A stretch of DNA of 64,000 nt from JBBQCW01 sp038319025 (GTDB lineage: Bacteria > Actinomycetota > Thermoleophilia > Solirubrobacterales > Solirubrobacteraceae): assembly GCA_038319025.1 (NCBI GenBank), contig JBBQCW010000002.1, positions 186,001-250,000 on the forward strand, written 5' to 3'. Position 1 is the first letter of the stretch. Every line of letters starts with the position of its first letter. The position numbers were made by a program, and so were the translations under genes. The notes beneath the pieces are model-generated. The model did not search any database, was not told the origin of the DNA, and was given only the letters and a program-made list of their open reading frames with translations. Positions 51,749-59,860 of the stretch are shown piece after piece.

Positions 51749-53206
51749 TTACGTCGCGGCGGTGGTCTGCGGGCCGTCGGCCCCGTGCGCGATGCCGCCG
51801 TCGCTGGTCATGTCCTCCAGTTCGCGCCCCTTGGTCTCGGTCACGAACTTCTTGACGAAGAAAAACGAGATCAGGGCGAACCCCGCGTACAGGCCGTAGG
51901 CCAAGCCCAGCCCTACGTTCTTGAGCGGCGGGAATGTGGTGGACACGACGAAGTTGGCCACCCACTGCACCGCGACGGAAACCGACAGCGCCGTCGCGCG
52001 GATGTTGTTGGGGAACATCTCGCCCAGCAGCACCCACACGACCGGGCCCCACGACATCCCGAAGAACACGACGAAGAGGTTGGCGGCCACCAGCGCGACG
52101 GGGCCGGCGATGGAGCCGAGTACCGGGTCACCGGACGAGTTGGTGCCGGCCGTGGCGAACATCAGCGCCATCGTGCCCAGCGAGGCCGTCATGCCGACCG
52201 AGCCGATCAGCAGCAGCGGCTTGCGCCCGATCCGATCCACCGTGGCGATGGCGATAAAGGTCACCACGACGTTGGTCACCGAGGTGATCACGGTGATCAG
52301 CAACGAGTCCGATTCCGAGAATCCGACGGCCTGCCACAGCACGCTGGAGTAGTAGAAGATCACGTTGATCCCGACGAACTGCTGGAGCGCCGACAGGCCC
52401 ACGGCGATCCACACGATCGGCAGGATCTTCCCGCTCTCACCCTTCAGGTCCGACAGGTTCGGCTTGCTGGAACTGATCGTGGCGCGGATCGTGGCGATCT
52501 TGCCTTCGGCGTCCTGCTCGCCCATGCCGTGCAGCACGTGTGCGGCTTCGGCGTCCAGCCCTTTCATCACCAGGAATCGTGGCGACCGGGGGATCACGAC
52601 AGCCCCGATGCCGTAGATGACCGCGGGGATCGCCTCGGAGAAGAACATCCAGCGCCACGCCTCCAGGCCCCAGGCGAAGTCGGCGCTGGCCGAGCCCGCG
52701 ATCTCCGCGATCGCGTAGTCGACGAGCAGCGCTACGAAGATGCCGATCACGATCGCCAGCTGCTGCATCGAGCCAAGTCGCCCGCGGATGTCGGCGGGCG
52801 CGATCTCCGCGATGTAGGCGGGGGTGACGACGCTGGCGATGCCGACCCCGACGCCGCCCATGATCCGCCAGAAGATGAGGATCTCGAGGCCGCTGGACAG
52901 GCCGGAGCCGATCGAGCTGATCAGGAACAGCAGCGCGGCAACCTGCATCATCCGCACGCGGCTGAAGCGGTCCGCCAGCGGTCCGGCGTACCAAGCACCG
53001 ACGGCCGACCCGAGCAGCGCGGAGGACACCGCGAACCCGAGCGCACCGGCGCTGGCGTTGAACTGATCCTGGATGGCACCGACCGCGCCATTGATGACGG
53101 CGGTGTCGTACCCGAACAGGAAGCCGCCCATGGCTGCGACGCAGGTGATCAAGAAGATCCTGCGTCGGCCGGCTGCTTCGCTCGCAATCTCCTCGGCGCC
53201 GCTCAC
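51749..53206 (-). CDS. MFS sugar transporter (SP family)
   Basis: A 485-residue twelve-helix permease of the sugar-porter family. Signatures are MGGFLFGYDTAVINGAVGAI in helix 1, GPLADRFSRVRMM after helix 2, RIMGGVGVGIASVVTPAYIAEIAPADIRGRLGS, PRSPRFLVMKG after helix 6, LQQFVGINVIFYYSS in helix 7, VDRIGRKPLLLIG and GPVVWVLLGEMFPNNIRATA. It probably runs as a proton-coupled or facilitative monosaccharide or polyol transporter. The start is GTG at 53206, divergent from the histidine kinase. Confidence 0.95.
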   Translation of the reverse strand: MSGAEEIASEAAGRRRIFLITCVAAMGGFLFGYDTAVINGAVGAIQDQFNASAGALGFAVSSALLGSAVGAWYAGPLADRFSRVRMMQVAALLFLISSIGSGLSSGLEILIFWRIMGGVGVGIASVVTPAYIAEIAPADIRGRLGSMQQLAIVIGIFVALLVDYAIAEIAGSASADFAWGLEAWRWMFFSEAIPAVIYGIGAVVIPRSPRFLVMKGLDAEAAHVLHGMGEQDAEGKIATIRATISSSKPNLSDLKGESGKILPIVWIAVGLSALQQFVGINVIFYYSSVLWQAVGFSESDSLLITVITSVTNVVVTFIAIATVDRIGRKPLLLIGSVGMTASLGTMALMFATAGTNSSGDPVLGSIAGPVALVAANLFVVFFGMSWGPVVWVLLGEMFPNNIRATALSVSVAVQWVANFVVSTTFPPLKNVGLGLAYGLYAGFALISFFFVKKFVTETKGRELEDMTSDGGIAHGADGPQTTAAT

Positions 53207-53320
53207 CTGACAAACCTACATCGGTCGCACGACACCGGGGAAATTCCGCCGTCACGGGCGGGATCAGGTCCTGCGCCGTGCCACACTGCGCCCATCACCG
53301 CTTCGAAACCCCGCCCCTCC

Positions 53321-54787
53321 TTGGTAGGCCGTGTCCGCGGCTGGCTGCGTCGCCTCCCGATCCGGATCAAGCTCGCGCTGGCGTTCGCCGGCGTGATGGC
53401 GGTGGCGCTCACGGGCCTGTCGGTGTATCTGTACTCCGACTTCAAGAGTGGGTTGGACGACAACATCAACGGTGCGCTTCGCGCCCAGGCCGACACCCTG
53501 TCGGGCGTCGTACAGGACAACGGCGTCACGGCGGTGCGCACGGCGCCGCTGCGATTCACCAGCAAGGTGACGGGGTTCGCTCAGCTGATCGGCGCCAACG
53601 GCGAAGTGGTGGCGGCGACGCCTCAGGCTGAAGGCGCACGCCTGCTGACGGATGCCGAATTGAGCCAGGCCCGCACCAGCGACGTGATGACGCGACGCCG
53701 GGGCCTACCGCACATCGGCAAGTCCAACCGCATCTTTGCGCGAGCTATTCCCGGGACCGAATACGTGGTCGCCGTCGGGCGACCGTTGAAGGACCGCCAG
53801 CGGGTGATCAACCTCTTCCTGGCCGGCCTGTTCGTCGGCATCCCGATCTGTTTGCTCCTCGCGTCGTTCGCCGGGTACGGGGTCGCGGCGCTCGCCTTGC
53901 GACCCGTGGACCGAATGCGCGAACGGGCGGAGGTGCTTTCGACCGCCGAGCCGGGCGCCCGCCTGCCGGTGCCTCAGACCCGCGATGAGATCTCCGCCCT
54001 GGGCGAGTCGCTGAACGCGATGATCGACCGATTGGAACGCGCGTTCACCGAGGAACGGGCCGTCAACACCTCGGCCCGCAGCGAACTCGGTCCGCCGCTG
54101 GCGTTGCTCAAGACCCAGTTGGACGATGCTCTACGCAACGACGCGCCACCAGAGGAACTGGAGGCGGCGCTGCGCACGGCGGCAGAGGAGACAGACCGCC
54201 TTTCGCGACTCGCCGACGACCTGCTGACGGTCACCCGCGCCGACCAGGGCCGGATGCCCGTCCATCTGCATCCGGTCGACGTCTCCGATCTCATCGCGCA
54301 CGCGGCCGAGCGCGTGCGCGGGCGCATGAGCGACGCGGGCCGCGAGTTGGAGGTCGTGCGTCAGGACGGTCGCATCGCCCAAGCGGACGCGGCCTGGGTC
54401 TCTCAGGCGTTGGACAACATGCTCGACAACGCCATTCTCTACGGCGACGGGCGCGTGCGCGCCTTTACCCAGGTGCGCGAGGACGACCTCGCCGTGCACG
54501 TGACGGATGAAGGCGAGGGGTTCCCGCCCGAGTTCCTGCCGCGGGCGTTCCAGCGCTTCAGCCGCGCGAACCCCGAGCAGGGGCGCGGCGGAGCCGGCTT
54601 CGGGCTGGCCATCGTCGACGCGGTCGCTCACGCGCACGGCGGCAAGCGGGGCGCGGAGAACTCGATGCTCGGCGGCGCCGACGTGTGGTTCACCCTGCCG
54701 CTGGCCTCGCAGCCCGTGAGCGCGGTCGGCCCCGTCGGCGCCGCGGGCGATGCGCCCGGCGGCGGCCGCGGCGACCCGCGCGCCTGA
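53321..54787 (+). CDS. sensor histidine kinase-like protein lacking the H-box histidine
   Basis: A roughly 488-residue membrane protein with kinase architecture. Helix 1 is LALAFAGVMAVALTGLSVYLY; a roughly 125-residue extracytoplasmic domain follows; helix 2 is LFLAGLFVGIPICLLLASFAGYGVAAL; the HAMP region is LRPVDRMRERAEVLS...DEISALGESLNAMIDRLERA. The dimerisation helix reads NTSARSELGPPLALLKTQLDDAL. The usual SHELRTP is RSELGPP, so the phosphorylated His position is Ser (about residue 254). The ATPase looks intact: DNMLDNAILYGDG, VTDEGEGFPPEF, FQRFSRANPEQGRGGAGFGLAIVDAVAHAHGG. The start is uncertain: TTG at 53321 is the only standard start in frame near the first helix. It abuts an Hpt gene tail to tail. 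Confidence 0.85.
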   Translation: MVGRVRGWLRRLPIRIKLALAFAGVMAVALTGLSVYLYSDFKSGLDDNINGALRAQADTLSGVVQDNGVTAVRTAPLRFTSKVTGFAQLIGANGEVVAATPQAEGARLLTDAELSQARTSDVMTRRRGLPHIGKSNRIFARAIPGTEYVVAVGRPLKDRQRVINLFLAGLFVGIPICLLLASFAGYGVAALALRPVDRMRERAEVLSTAEPGARLPVPQTRDEISALGESLNAMIDRLERAFTEERAVNTSARSELGPPLALLKTQLDDALRNDAPPEELEAALRTAAEETDRLSRLADDLLTVTRADQGRMPVHLHPVDVSDLIAHAAERVRGRMSDAGRELEVVRQDGRIAQADAAWVSQALDNMLDNAILYGDGRVRAFTQVREDDLAVHVTDEGEGFPPEFLPRAFQRFSRANPEQGRGGAGFGLAIVDAVAHAHGGKRGAENSMLGGADVWFTLPLASQPVSAVGPVGAAGDAPGGGRGDPRA

Positions 54788-55105
54788 TCAGGGCGGGCCT
54801 GCCTGGACCAGCGTCCGCAGGCGGGCGACGGCCGTGGTGAGAACGGCCGCATCGGCGTCGGGGCGAGACAGCGCGTGCTCGATGCCCCTGGCGATCTCGG
54901 TGCCTTCGGGCAGGCCGAACGTACCGAGGGAGCCCGCGAGCTTGTGGGCCTCGGTGGTCGCCTCGCTGCGTTGCGCATCGTCCAGCGCACGGGCCGCGAG
55001 CGCCGCGACGGCACCCTCGACCACGCCGACCCGACCGAGCAGCCGCGTCTGCGAGCGCGCCCAAATCGCCGCGATGGCGGCGCGGTCCTCCTCGTCCTCG
55101 GTCAT
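54788..55105 (-). CDS. Hpt (histidine phosphotransfer) domain protein
   Basis: A 105-residue helical protein whose centre is SEATTEAHKLAGSLGTFGLPEGTEIARGIE, matching the Hpt motif (AHxLxGSxxxxG) with the phosphorylatable His. It would shuttle phosphoryl groups between receivers and/or kinases. Its stop is immediately next to the stop of the atypical kinase on the other strand (TGATCA). The ATG at 55105 is preferred; the upstream frame is Arg-rich non-coding. Confidence 0.88.
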   Translation of the reverse strand: MTEDEEDRAAIAAIWARSQTRLLGRVGVVEGAVAALAARALDDAQRSEATTEAHKLAGSLGTFGLPEGTEIARGIEHALSRPDADAAVLTTAVARLRTLVQAGPP

Positions 55106-55166
55106 GGGTTGGAGCCTACGCGGGCGCCGCCGGCGCCGGTTGCCGCGGGCGCCGCCGGCGACCGAG

Positions 55167-55203
55167 CCCCACCTGAGTCCCGCTGAGCGGGATCGAGGTG
55201 GGG
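55167..55203. repeat. nested hairpin, related to families A and B
   Basis: Perfect 8-bp outer stem CCCCACCT (55167-55174) / AGGTGGGG (55196-55203), 3x3 internal loop, 6-bp inner stem TCCCGC (55178-55183) / GCGGGA (55187-55192), TGA loop. The architecture and inner stem match the other elements; the outer sequence differs. It lies in the divergent gap between the Hpt and GH1 genes. Confidence 0.7.
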
Positions 55204-55230
55204 ATCGACGACCCGTGACCGCCCCGGCCG

Positions 55231-55281
55231 GGTCCAGTGCCACGGAATGCCCGGTCAGCGGGCCGATGGTGGCACTCGGCC
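55231..55281. repeat. nested hairpin repeat, family B copy 2
   Basis: Outer arms GGTCCAGTGCCAC (55231-55243) / GTGGCACTCGGCC (55269-55281), one mismatch and one wobble; inner stem GCCCG (55249-55253) / CGGGC (55259-55263). The left arm shares TCCAGTGCCAC and AATGCCCG with the copy at 38640. It lies 28 bp from the element at 55167. Confidence 0.75.
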
Positions 55282-55347
55282 TGAGAACCGGCCCAGGCGC
55301 CCCGGGCCGCCCGCCGCGCCCGGGGCGCGGCCGTCTACCATCGAGCC

Positions 55348-56970
55348 ATGTCCCTCCCGTCCCTTCGCCGCGCCGCGTGCGTTTGCGCCCTCGCCGCGCT
55401 CGTGCTCACCACCGGCGCCTCGAGCGCGGTCGCTGGGCCTGCGCCCGCGCCGTTCCCCAGGGGTTTCCTGTGGGGCGTGGCCACCAGCGCCTTCCAGACC
55501 GAGGCAGGTCAGGGCAAGAACGTCGACCGGCGCGCCGACTGGTTCACCTGGACGCACGACGCCGCCAACATCGCCGACAGGCACGTGACGGACGACAAGG
55601 TGGAGAACGGCCCCGGCGACTACGCCCGTTACAAGCAGGACGTAGATCTCGCCCACACCGGCATCGGCGCCAACGCCTACCGCTTCTCGGTCGAATGGAG
55701 CCGCATATTCCCGCGCTCCACAGCGAGCGTGAAGACCAAGGGAACAACGGTGACGCTCGCCGACCTGAAGCGTTTGGACCACCTCGCCGACCAGTCCGCT
55801 GTCCGCCACTACGCGGCCGTCCTGCAGCGCATCCACCAGAACGGGATGACCCCGTTCCTGACGCTCAACCACTTCACCCTTCCCACCTGGCTGCACGATC
55901 CGATCGCCACGCGGGACGCCCTCGCCGGCATCGGCACCGACGCGGCGCTGCCGAAGCTGGCCAAGGGCGGCTGGCTGAACACGAGCACGGTGGCCGAGTT
56001 CCGCAAGTACGCCGCTTATCTGGCCTGGAAGTACGGCAAGCAGGTGCGCCTCTGGTCTCCGCTGAACGAGCCGATGGTCGTGGCCGTCAACGGGTACGTG
56101 AACGTTGCGGGGGCTTTCGCCGGCTGGTTCCCGCCCGGTGCCGACAGCTACGCCGCCGCGATTCGCGTGGTGCTCAACCTCGTCGCCGCCAACCGCGCGG
56201 CGTACGACCAGATCCACCGCTGGGACCGCTCCGCGAGCGTCGGCCTGGTGCAGAACATGATCGGCTTCACCCCCGCCGACCCGGCGAAGCCCGTTGATGT
56301 CGCCGCCACCGATCACGCCGACTACCTGTTCAACCGCCTCTTCTTGGACGCCGCCGTCAAGGGCATCAGTGACACCAACGCCAACGAGATCGTGGACCCG
56401 GGCGAACGCAACGCCAAGAACGCGAACAAGGCCGACTTCATCGGCGTCAACTACTACTTCCGCGGGCGCGTAACCGGGCTGGGCACAGCGATCTCGACCA
56501 GCATCCCGATCCTGGACTTCCTGCCCGCCACGGGCTACCGCACCGCGCTGGCGCCGACGGCGGCTCTCTGCCCCACGACGTGCAGCGACTTCGGGTCAGA
56601 GATCTACCCGGCAGGATTCGCCCAGGCGCTGCGGGAGGCCGGGGCGTACGGCAAGCCGATGTACATCACCGAGAACGGGATGGCGGACGCCACCGACGCG
56701 CAACGCCCGCAGTTCCTGATGGACCACCTGCGGGTGGTCCAGACGGCGATCACCCAGGAGCATCTGCCGATCCGAGGTTACTTTCAGTGGTCGCCCACTG
56801 ACAACTTCGAATGGTCCAGCGGATACCTGCCGAAGTTCGGCCTCTCCTCGTTCGACCCCGTGACCCTCAAGCGCACGCTGCGCCCGGCGAGCGTGAAGGT
56901 GTTCAAGGATTCCGCGAAGGCCGACGCGCTCACGTCAGCGTTGCAGGCGCAGTACCCAGCCACTCCCTAG
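55348..56970 (+). CDS. secreted GH1 beta-glucosidase-type glycoside hydrolase
   Basis: A 540-residue exported family 1 glycosidase. The signal peptide runs to about residue 30 (ALAALVLTTGASSAVA). Then come PFPRGFLWGVATSAFQTE (sugar-binding N-terminal motif), YARYKQDVDLAHTGIGANAYRFSVEWSRIFP, LNHFTLPTWLHD, the acid/base Glu in LWSPLNEPMVVAVNGYV, FIGVNYYFRGRV, the nucleophile Glu in MYITENGMADATD, and YFQWSPTDNFEWSSGYLPKFGL. Both catalytic Glu are in place. A secreted GH1 is less usual than the cytoplasmic form and suggests extracellular oligosaccharide breakdown, possibly feeding the nearby sugar permease (inference). Confidence 0.95.
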   Translation: MSLPSLRRAACVCALAALVLTTGASSAVAGPAPAPFPRGFLWGVATSAFQTEAGQGKNVDRRADWFTWTHDAANIADRHVTDDKVENGPGDYARYKQDVDLAHTGIGANAYRFSVEWSRIFPRSTASVKTKGTTVTLADLKRLDHLADQSAVRHYAAVLQRIHQNGMTPFLTLNHFTLPTWLHDPIATRDALAGIGTDAALPKLAKGGWLNTSTVAEFRKYAAYLAWKYGKQVRLWSPLNEPMVVAVNGYVNVAGAFAGWFPPGADSYAAAIRVVLNLVAANRAAYDQIHRWDRSASVGLVQNMIGFTPADPAKPVDVAATDHADYLFNRLFLDAAVKGISDTNANEIVDPGERNAKNANKADFIGVNYYFRGRVTGLGTAISTSIPILDFLPATGYRTALAPTAALCPTTCSDFGSEIYPAGFAQALREAGAYGKPMYITENGMADATDAQRPQFLMDHLRVVQTAITQEHLPIRGYFQWSPTDNFEWSSGYLPKFGLSSFDPVTLKRTLRPASVKVFKDSAKADALTSALQAQYPATP

Positions 56971-56994
56971 CACGGCACCCGCGGCGCCCGCGTC

Positions 56995-57537
56995 CTAGAG
57001 CCAGCGTGCCGGGATGGGCAGGTGGTTGCGCACGCGCACGAAGGCTCGCTCGGCGGTGGTCAGGGCGTTGAGGTTGTCGAACCCGCGGAGGGCGGCCGGC
57101 GCCAGGGCTATCTCCGTAAGGCCGGCGGTCATGTACTCCTCCCGGGTCTTGGACCGGTAGGCCGCGGCCCCCACGCGCCCCAGGTACCGCAGCGCCAACT
57201 CGTCATCCATGACGCCCGGGGCCAGCGCCGTCAGCGTCACCTCGCCATCGGCGATCACCGCGCGGTAGGGAGATGCCTCATCCTGAATGGTGATGCATAC
57301 GCGCGGGTCGCGGGTCAGCGCGCGCGCCTTCGGGCTGCCGGTGACCGTGGTCATCACGAAGCGCGCCCCGTCGACCGAGTACCAGATGGGTGCCTGCCCC
57401 GGCCGGCCGTCGGCGCGGCGATAGCCGAGCACGGCGATCCGCGGCGCGGCCAGGAAGCGGTCGACGGTGCCGGGCGCGAACGCCGGTTGCCCGCCCAGGG
57501 CTTGGAAGGGGAGCTGGGACATGCGGGTGGCCGTCAT
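56995..57537 (-). CDS. pyridoxamine 5'-phosphate oxidase-fold (PPOX/FDOR) protein
   Basis: A 180-residue split-barrel flavin/F420-binding protein: VDRFLAAPRIAVLGYRRADGRPGQAPIWYSVDGARFVMTTVTGSPKARALTRDPRVCITIQDEASPYRAVIADGEVTL is the typical PPOX core. Such enzymes reduce or oxidise small molecules with F420 or FMN; the substrate is unknown. The ATG at 57537 is used here; an in-frame ATG at 57522 would shorten it by five residues. It is divergent from the SNF2 gene. Confidence 0.9.
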   Translation of the reverse strand: MTATRMSQLPFQALGGQPAFAPGTVDRFLAAPRIAVLGYRRADGRPGQAPIWYSVDGARFVMTTVTGSPKARALTRDPRVCITIQDEASPYRAVIADGEVTLTALAPGVMDDELALRYLGRVGAAAYRSKTREEYMTAGLTEIALAPAALRGFDNLNALTTAERAFVRVRNHLPIPARWL

Positions 57538-57563
57538 GGCCACAGCCTCTCCTACCCCCGCAT

Positions 57564-57608
57564 CGATTGCCACATCCTGCCCGCTGAGCGGGCACGTCAT
57601 GGCACTCG
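57564..57608. repeat. nested hairpin repeat, family B copy 3
   Basis: Outer arms CGATTGCCA (57564-57572) / TGGCACTCG (57600-57608), one mismatch; inner stem TGCCCGC (57578-57584) / GCGGGCA (57588-57594) with a TGA loop. The right arm shares TGGCACTCG and the following ACCTGG with the copy at 38640. It lies in the divergent gap before the SNF2 gene. Confidence 0.75.
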
Positions 57609-57687
57609 ACCTGGGAGGTGCGCTCGGCCGCGGGGTGCCCGGCAAGAGGCAGGGCGCACGCGCGCGCCCGCTACCGTTGACCGCCGC

Positions 57688-59850
57688 ATGGATCTCGCTC
57701 CCCACCGTCCCAACGTCGAACTGCGCGACGGTCCGGGTGGCGATCAGATCGTGGTCCTGAGCTTTCCGTACGACCCGCACATCGTGAACGTGGTGCGCGG
57801 CATCCCCAGCCGCCAGTTCGATTGGGATCGCAAGGAATGGTGGGCCCCGGTGGATGACTGGGCCGGCGTCCATGTGGCCGACGTGCTCGACCGCTTTCCT
57901 GAGCTGAGCGCCTCCGACCATGTGACCGAGTGGCTGGCCTCGATCCAACGGCGCTGGGTGGGACACGTGAGCACCACTCGGCACGACGGGCGCGGCCACC
58001 TCGTTCTGCGCACCCGTGCGGGCCGGATCCCCCCGGTGCTGGCTGACGAAGCCGTCGCGCGCGAGGACGGAGCGCTGCTCGTGCCCATCACCGCCGCCGC
58101 GGCCGCCGAGCTCCGAGCGCAGCGCTCGGCCCGCCTGGACAGCGCCGCGGATCGCTGCCTCGCGATGGTGGAAATGGGGATCGACCCCCCGCCCGCCCAG
58201 CTCGCCCTCGAACAGGCCGGCGGCCACGACGACCTGCGCCTGGACGTTCTCTGGGATCCGGAGATCGGCCGGGCTTTCGAGCAGCTACCGGGCGCCGCAG
58301 GCGGCCGCCGACTTCCCGTCGATCCGTGGCTCGTCCCGCGCCTCGACGCGTTCATGGCGCTGCACGAGGTCACCTGCACGCCGCCCGCCCGTGCCGTCCT
58401 GGAAGGGCTGCGCGAGGAGCACGACCGCGCGGCGGAGACGGTGCGCCGCTCGCAAGCCACCGGCGCCGAGCCGATCGACGCCGTCGCCGCCGTGCTCGGC
58501 GGCGAACTTGAGCCGTTCCAGTGGGCCGGCGTGCGGTACGTCCTGGAGGCGCGCCGAGCGTTCCTGGCCGACGAGCAGGGCTTGGGCAAGACGGTCGAAG
58601 CGCTGGCCGCGTTGGAGGCCGACGACGCCTACCCGGCGATAGTCGTCTGCCCCGCCGCGCTGAAGCTCAACTGGGAGCGCGAGGCGACCAAGTGGCTCCC
58701 GCACCGCACGGTCGCGGTGATCTCCGGTCGGGTGGCCGTGCCTCCCGCGGGCGACATCACGATCGTCAACTACGAGATCGTCGCCGCCCACCACGCCCAA
58801 CTCGCTCGCCGCAAGCCGCGCGCGCTGATCGTCGACGAATCGCACTACGTGAAGAACCCGCAGGCCAAGCGCACCCAAGCGGTGAGGCGGCTGGCGCGCA
58901 GCGTCACCGAGGACGGGATGCGCCTGGCCCTGACCGGGACACCCGTGCTGAACCACGCCGACGAGCTGATCGCCCAGTTACGGGTGATCGGGCGCTTGGA
59001 GGACTTTGGCTCGGGTGCCCGCTTCTCGCGCCAGTTCCGCGGCGAGCTGAGCGAGGAGCGCCTGCATTGGCACCTGCGCCGGCGCTGCTTCGTGCGCCGC
59101 CACAAGGCCGACGTGCTGCCCCAGCTTCCGGCCAAGCGGCAGGTCGTCGTGCCGATCGCGCTGACCAACACGCGCGAGTACCGCGTGGCCGAGAAGGACG
59201 TGATCGACTGGCTGCGCGAGCAGCCGCTCGATCTCGCCGAACTGGATGCACGCATCGCCGCCACGCTGCGCGCGGAGCGTCTCGCTCAGCTCGGGGTGCT
59301 CCAGCGCTTGGCCGCCCGCGGCAAGTTGCATGGCGCGCTGACCTGGATCCATGACTTCCTGGCCTCCGGCGAGGCGCTCGTGGTGTTCGCCCGTCACCGG
59401 GAGGTGCAGGAAGCCGTGGCCGAGCGCTTCCCCGACGCGCTGCACCTGCTGGGCCGCGACTCGCCGGCGGCGCGCGAAGCTTCCATCGCCGCGTTTCAAC
59501 AGCCCGACGGCCCGCAGCTGATCGTCTGCGCCACCCGCGTGGCCGCTCAGGGCATCACCCTCACGCGGGCCTCCAACGTCGCCTTTCTGGAACTCGAGTG
59601 GACTCCGGCGATGCACGACCAGGCCGAGGACCGCTGTCACCGCATCGGCCAGCGCGACGCCGTGACGGCCTGGTACCTGCTGGCGGCCGACACGATCGAC
59701 GAGACGATGGCGGCGCTGATCGCCCGCAAGCGCGAGATCGTCGCCGCCGTCACCGAGGGCCGTGCCCCGGAAGACGTCGGCCTGGTGGAAGGCGTCGTGC
59801 GCGCGTTGCGCGATGGAACGCCGTTCTCCCATCTGCGCCCGGTCGCGTAG
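57688..59850 (+). CDS. SNF2-family DNA-dependent ATPase, SMARCAL1/HARP-like
   Basis: A 720-residue SF2 ATPase. The N-terminal about 270 residues are not helicase; the start (VVLSFPYDPHIVNVVRGIPSRQFDWDRKEWWAPVDD) resembles the HARP-type module of SMARCAL1-like annealing helicases. The motor follows: LEPFQWAGVRYVLEARRAFLADEQGLGKTVEALAAL (motifs Q and I), IVVCPAALKLNWEREATKWLP (Ia), LIVDESHYVKNP (DESH box), LALTGTPVLNHADELI (III), and LIVCATRVAAQGITLTRASNVAFLELEWTPAMHDQAEDRCHRIGQRDAVTAWYLL (V-VI). It would remodel or anneal DNA at forks. It opens the operon with the RR/PIG-L gene, 10 bp away. Confidence 0.92.
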   Translation: MDLAPHRPNVELRDGPGGDQIVVLSFPYDPHIVNVVRGIPSRQFDWDRKEWWAPVDDWAGVHVADVLDRFPELSASDHVTEWLASIQRRWVGHVSTTRHDGRGHLVLRTRAGRIPPVLADEAVAREDGALLVPITAAAAAELRAQRSARLDSAADRCLAMVEMGIDPPPAQLALEQAGGHDDLRLDVLWDPEIGRAFEQLPGAAGGRRLPVDPWLVPRLDAFMALHEVTCTPPARAVLEGLREEHDRAAETVRRSQATGAEPIDAVAAVLGGELEPFQWAGVRYVLEARRAFLADEQGLGKTVEALAALEADDAYPAIVVCPAALKLNWEREATKWLPHRTVAVISGRVAVPPAGDITIVNYEIVAAHHAQLARRKPRALIVDESHYVKNPQAKRTQAVRRLARSVTEDGMRLALTGTPVLNHADELIAQLRVIGRLEDFGSGARFSRQFRGELSEERLHWHLRRRCFVRRHKADVLPQLPAKRQVVVPIALTNTREYRVAEKDVIDWLREQPLDLAELDARIAATLRAERLAQLGVLQRLAARGKLHGALTWIHDFLASGEALVVFARHREVQEAVAERFPDALHLLGRDSPAAREASIAAFQQPDGPQLIVCATRVAAQGITLTRASNVAFLELEWTPAMHDQAEDRCHRIGQRDAVTAWYLLAADTIDETMAALIARKREIVAAVTEGRAPEDVGLVEGVVRALRDGTPFSHLRPVA

Positions 59851-59860
59851 GGTCCGGCGG

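Noticed and set aside
51785..54787. An apparent 1000-codon open frame on the plus strand
   Set aside because: Its first 1500 bases are antisense to the sugar transporter and read as Arg/His/Asp-rich non-protein. Only the part from about 53321 is a real kinase gene.
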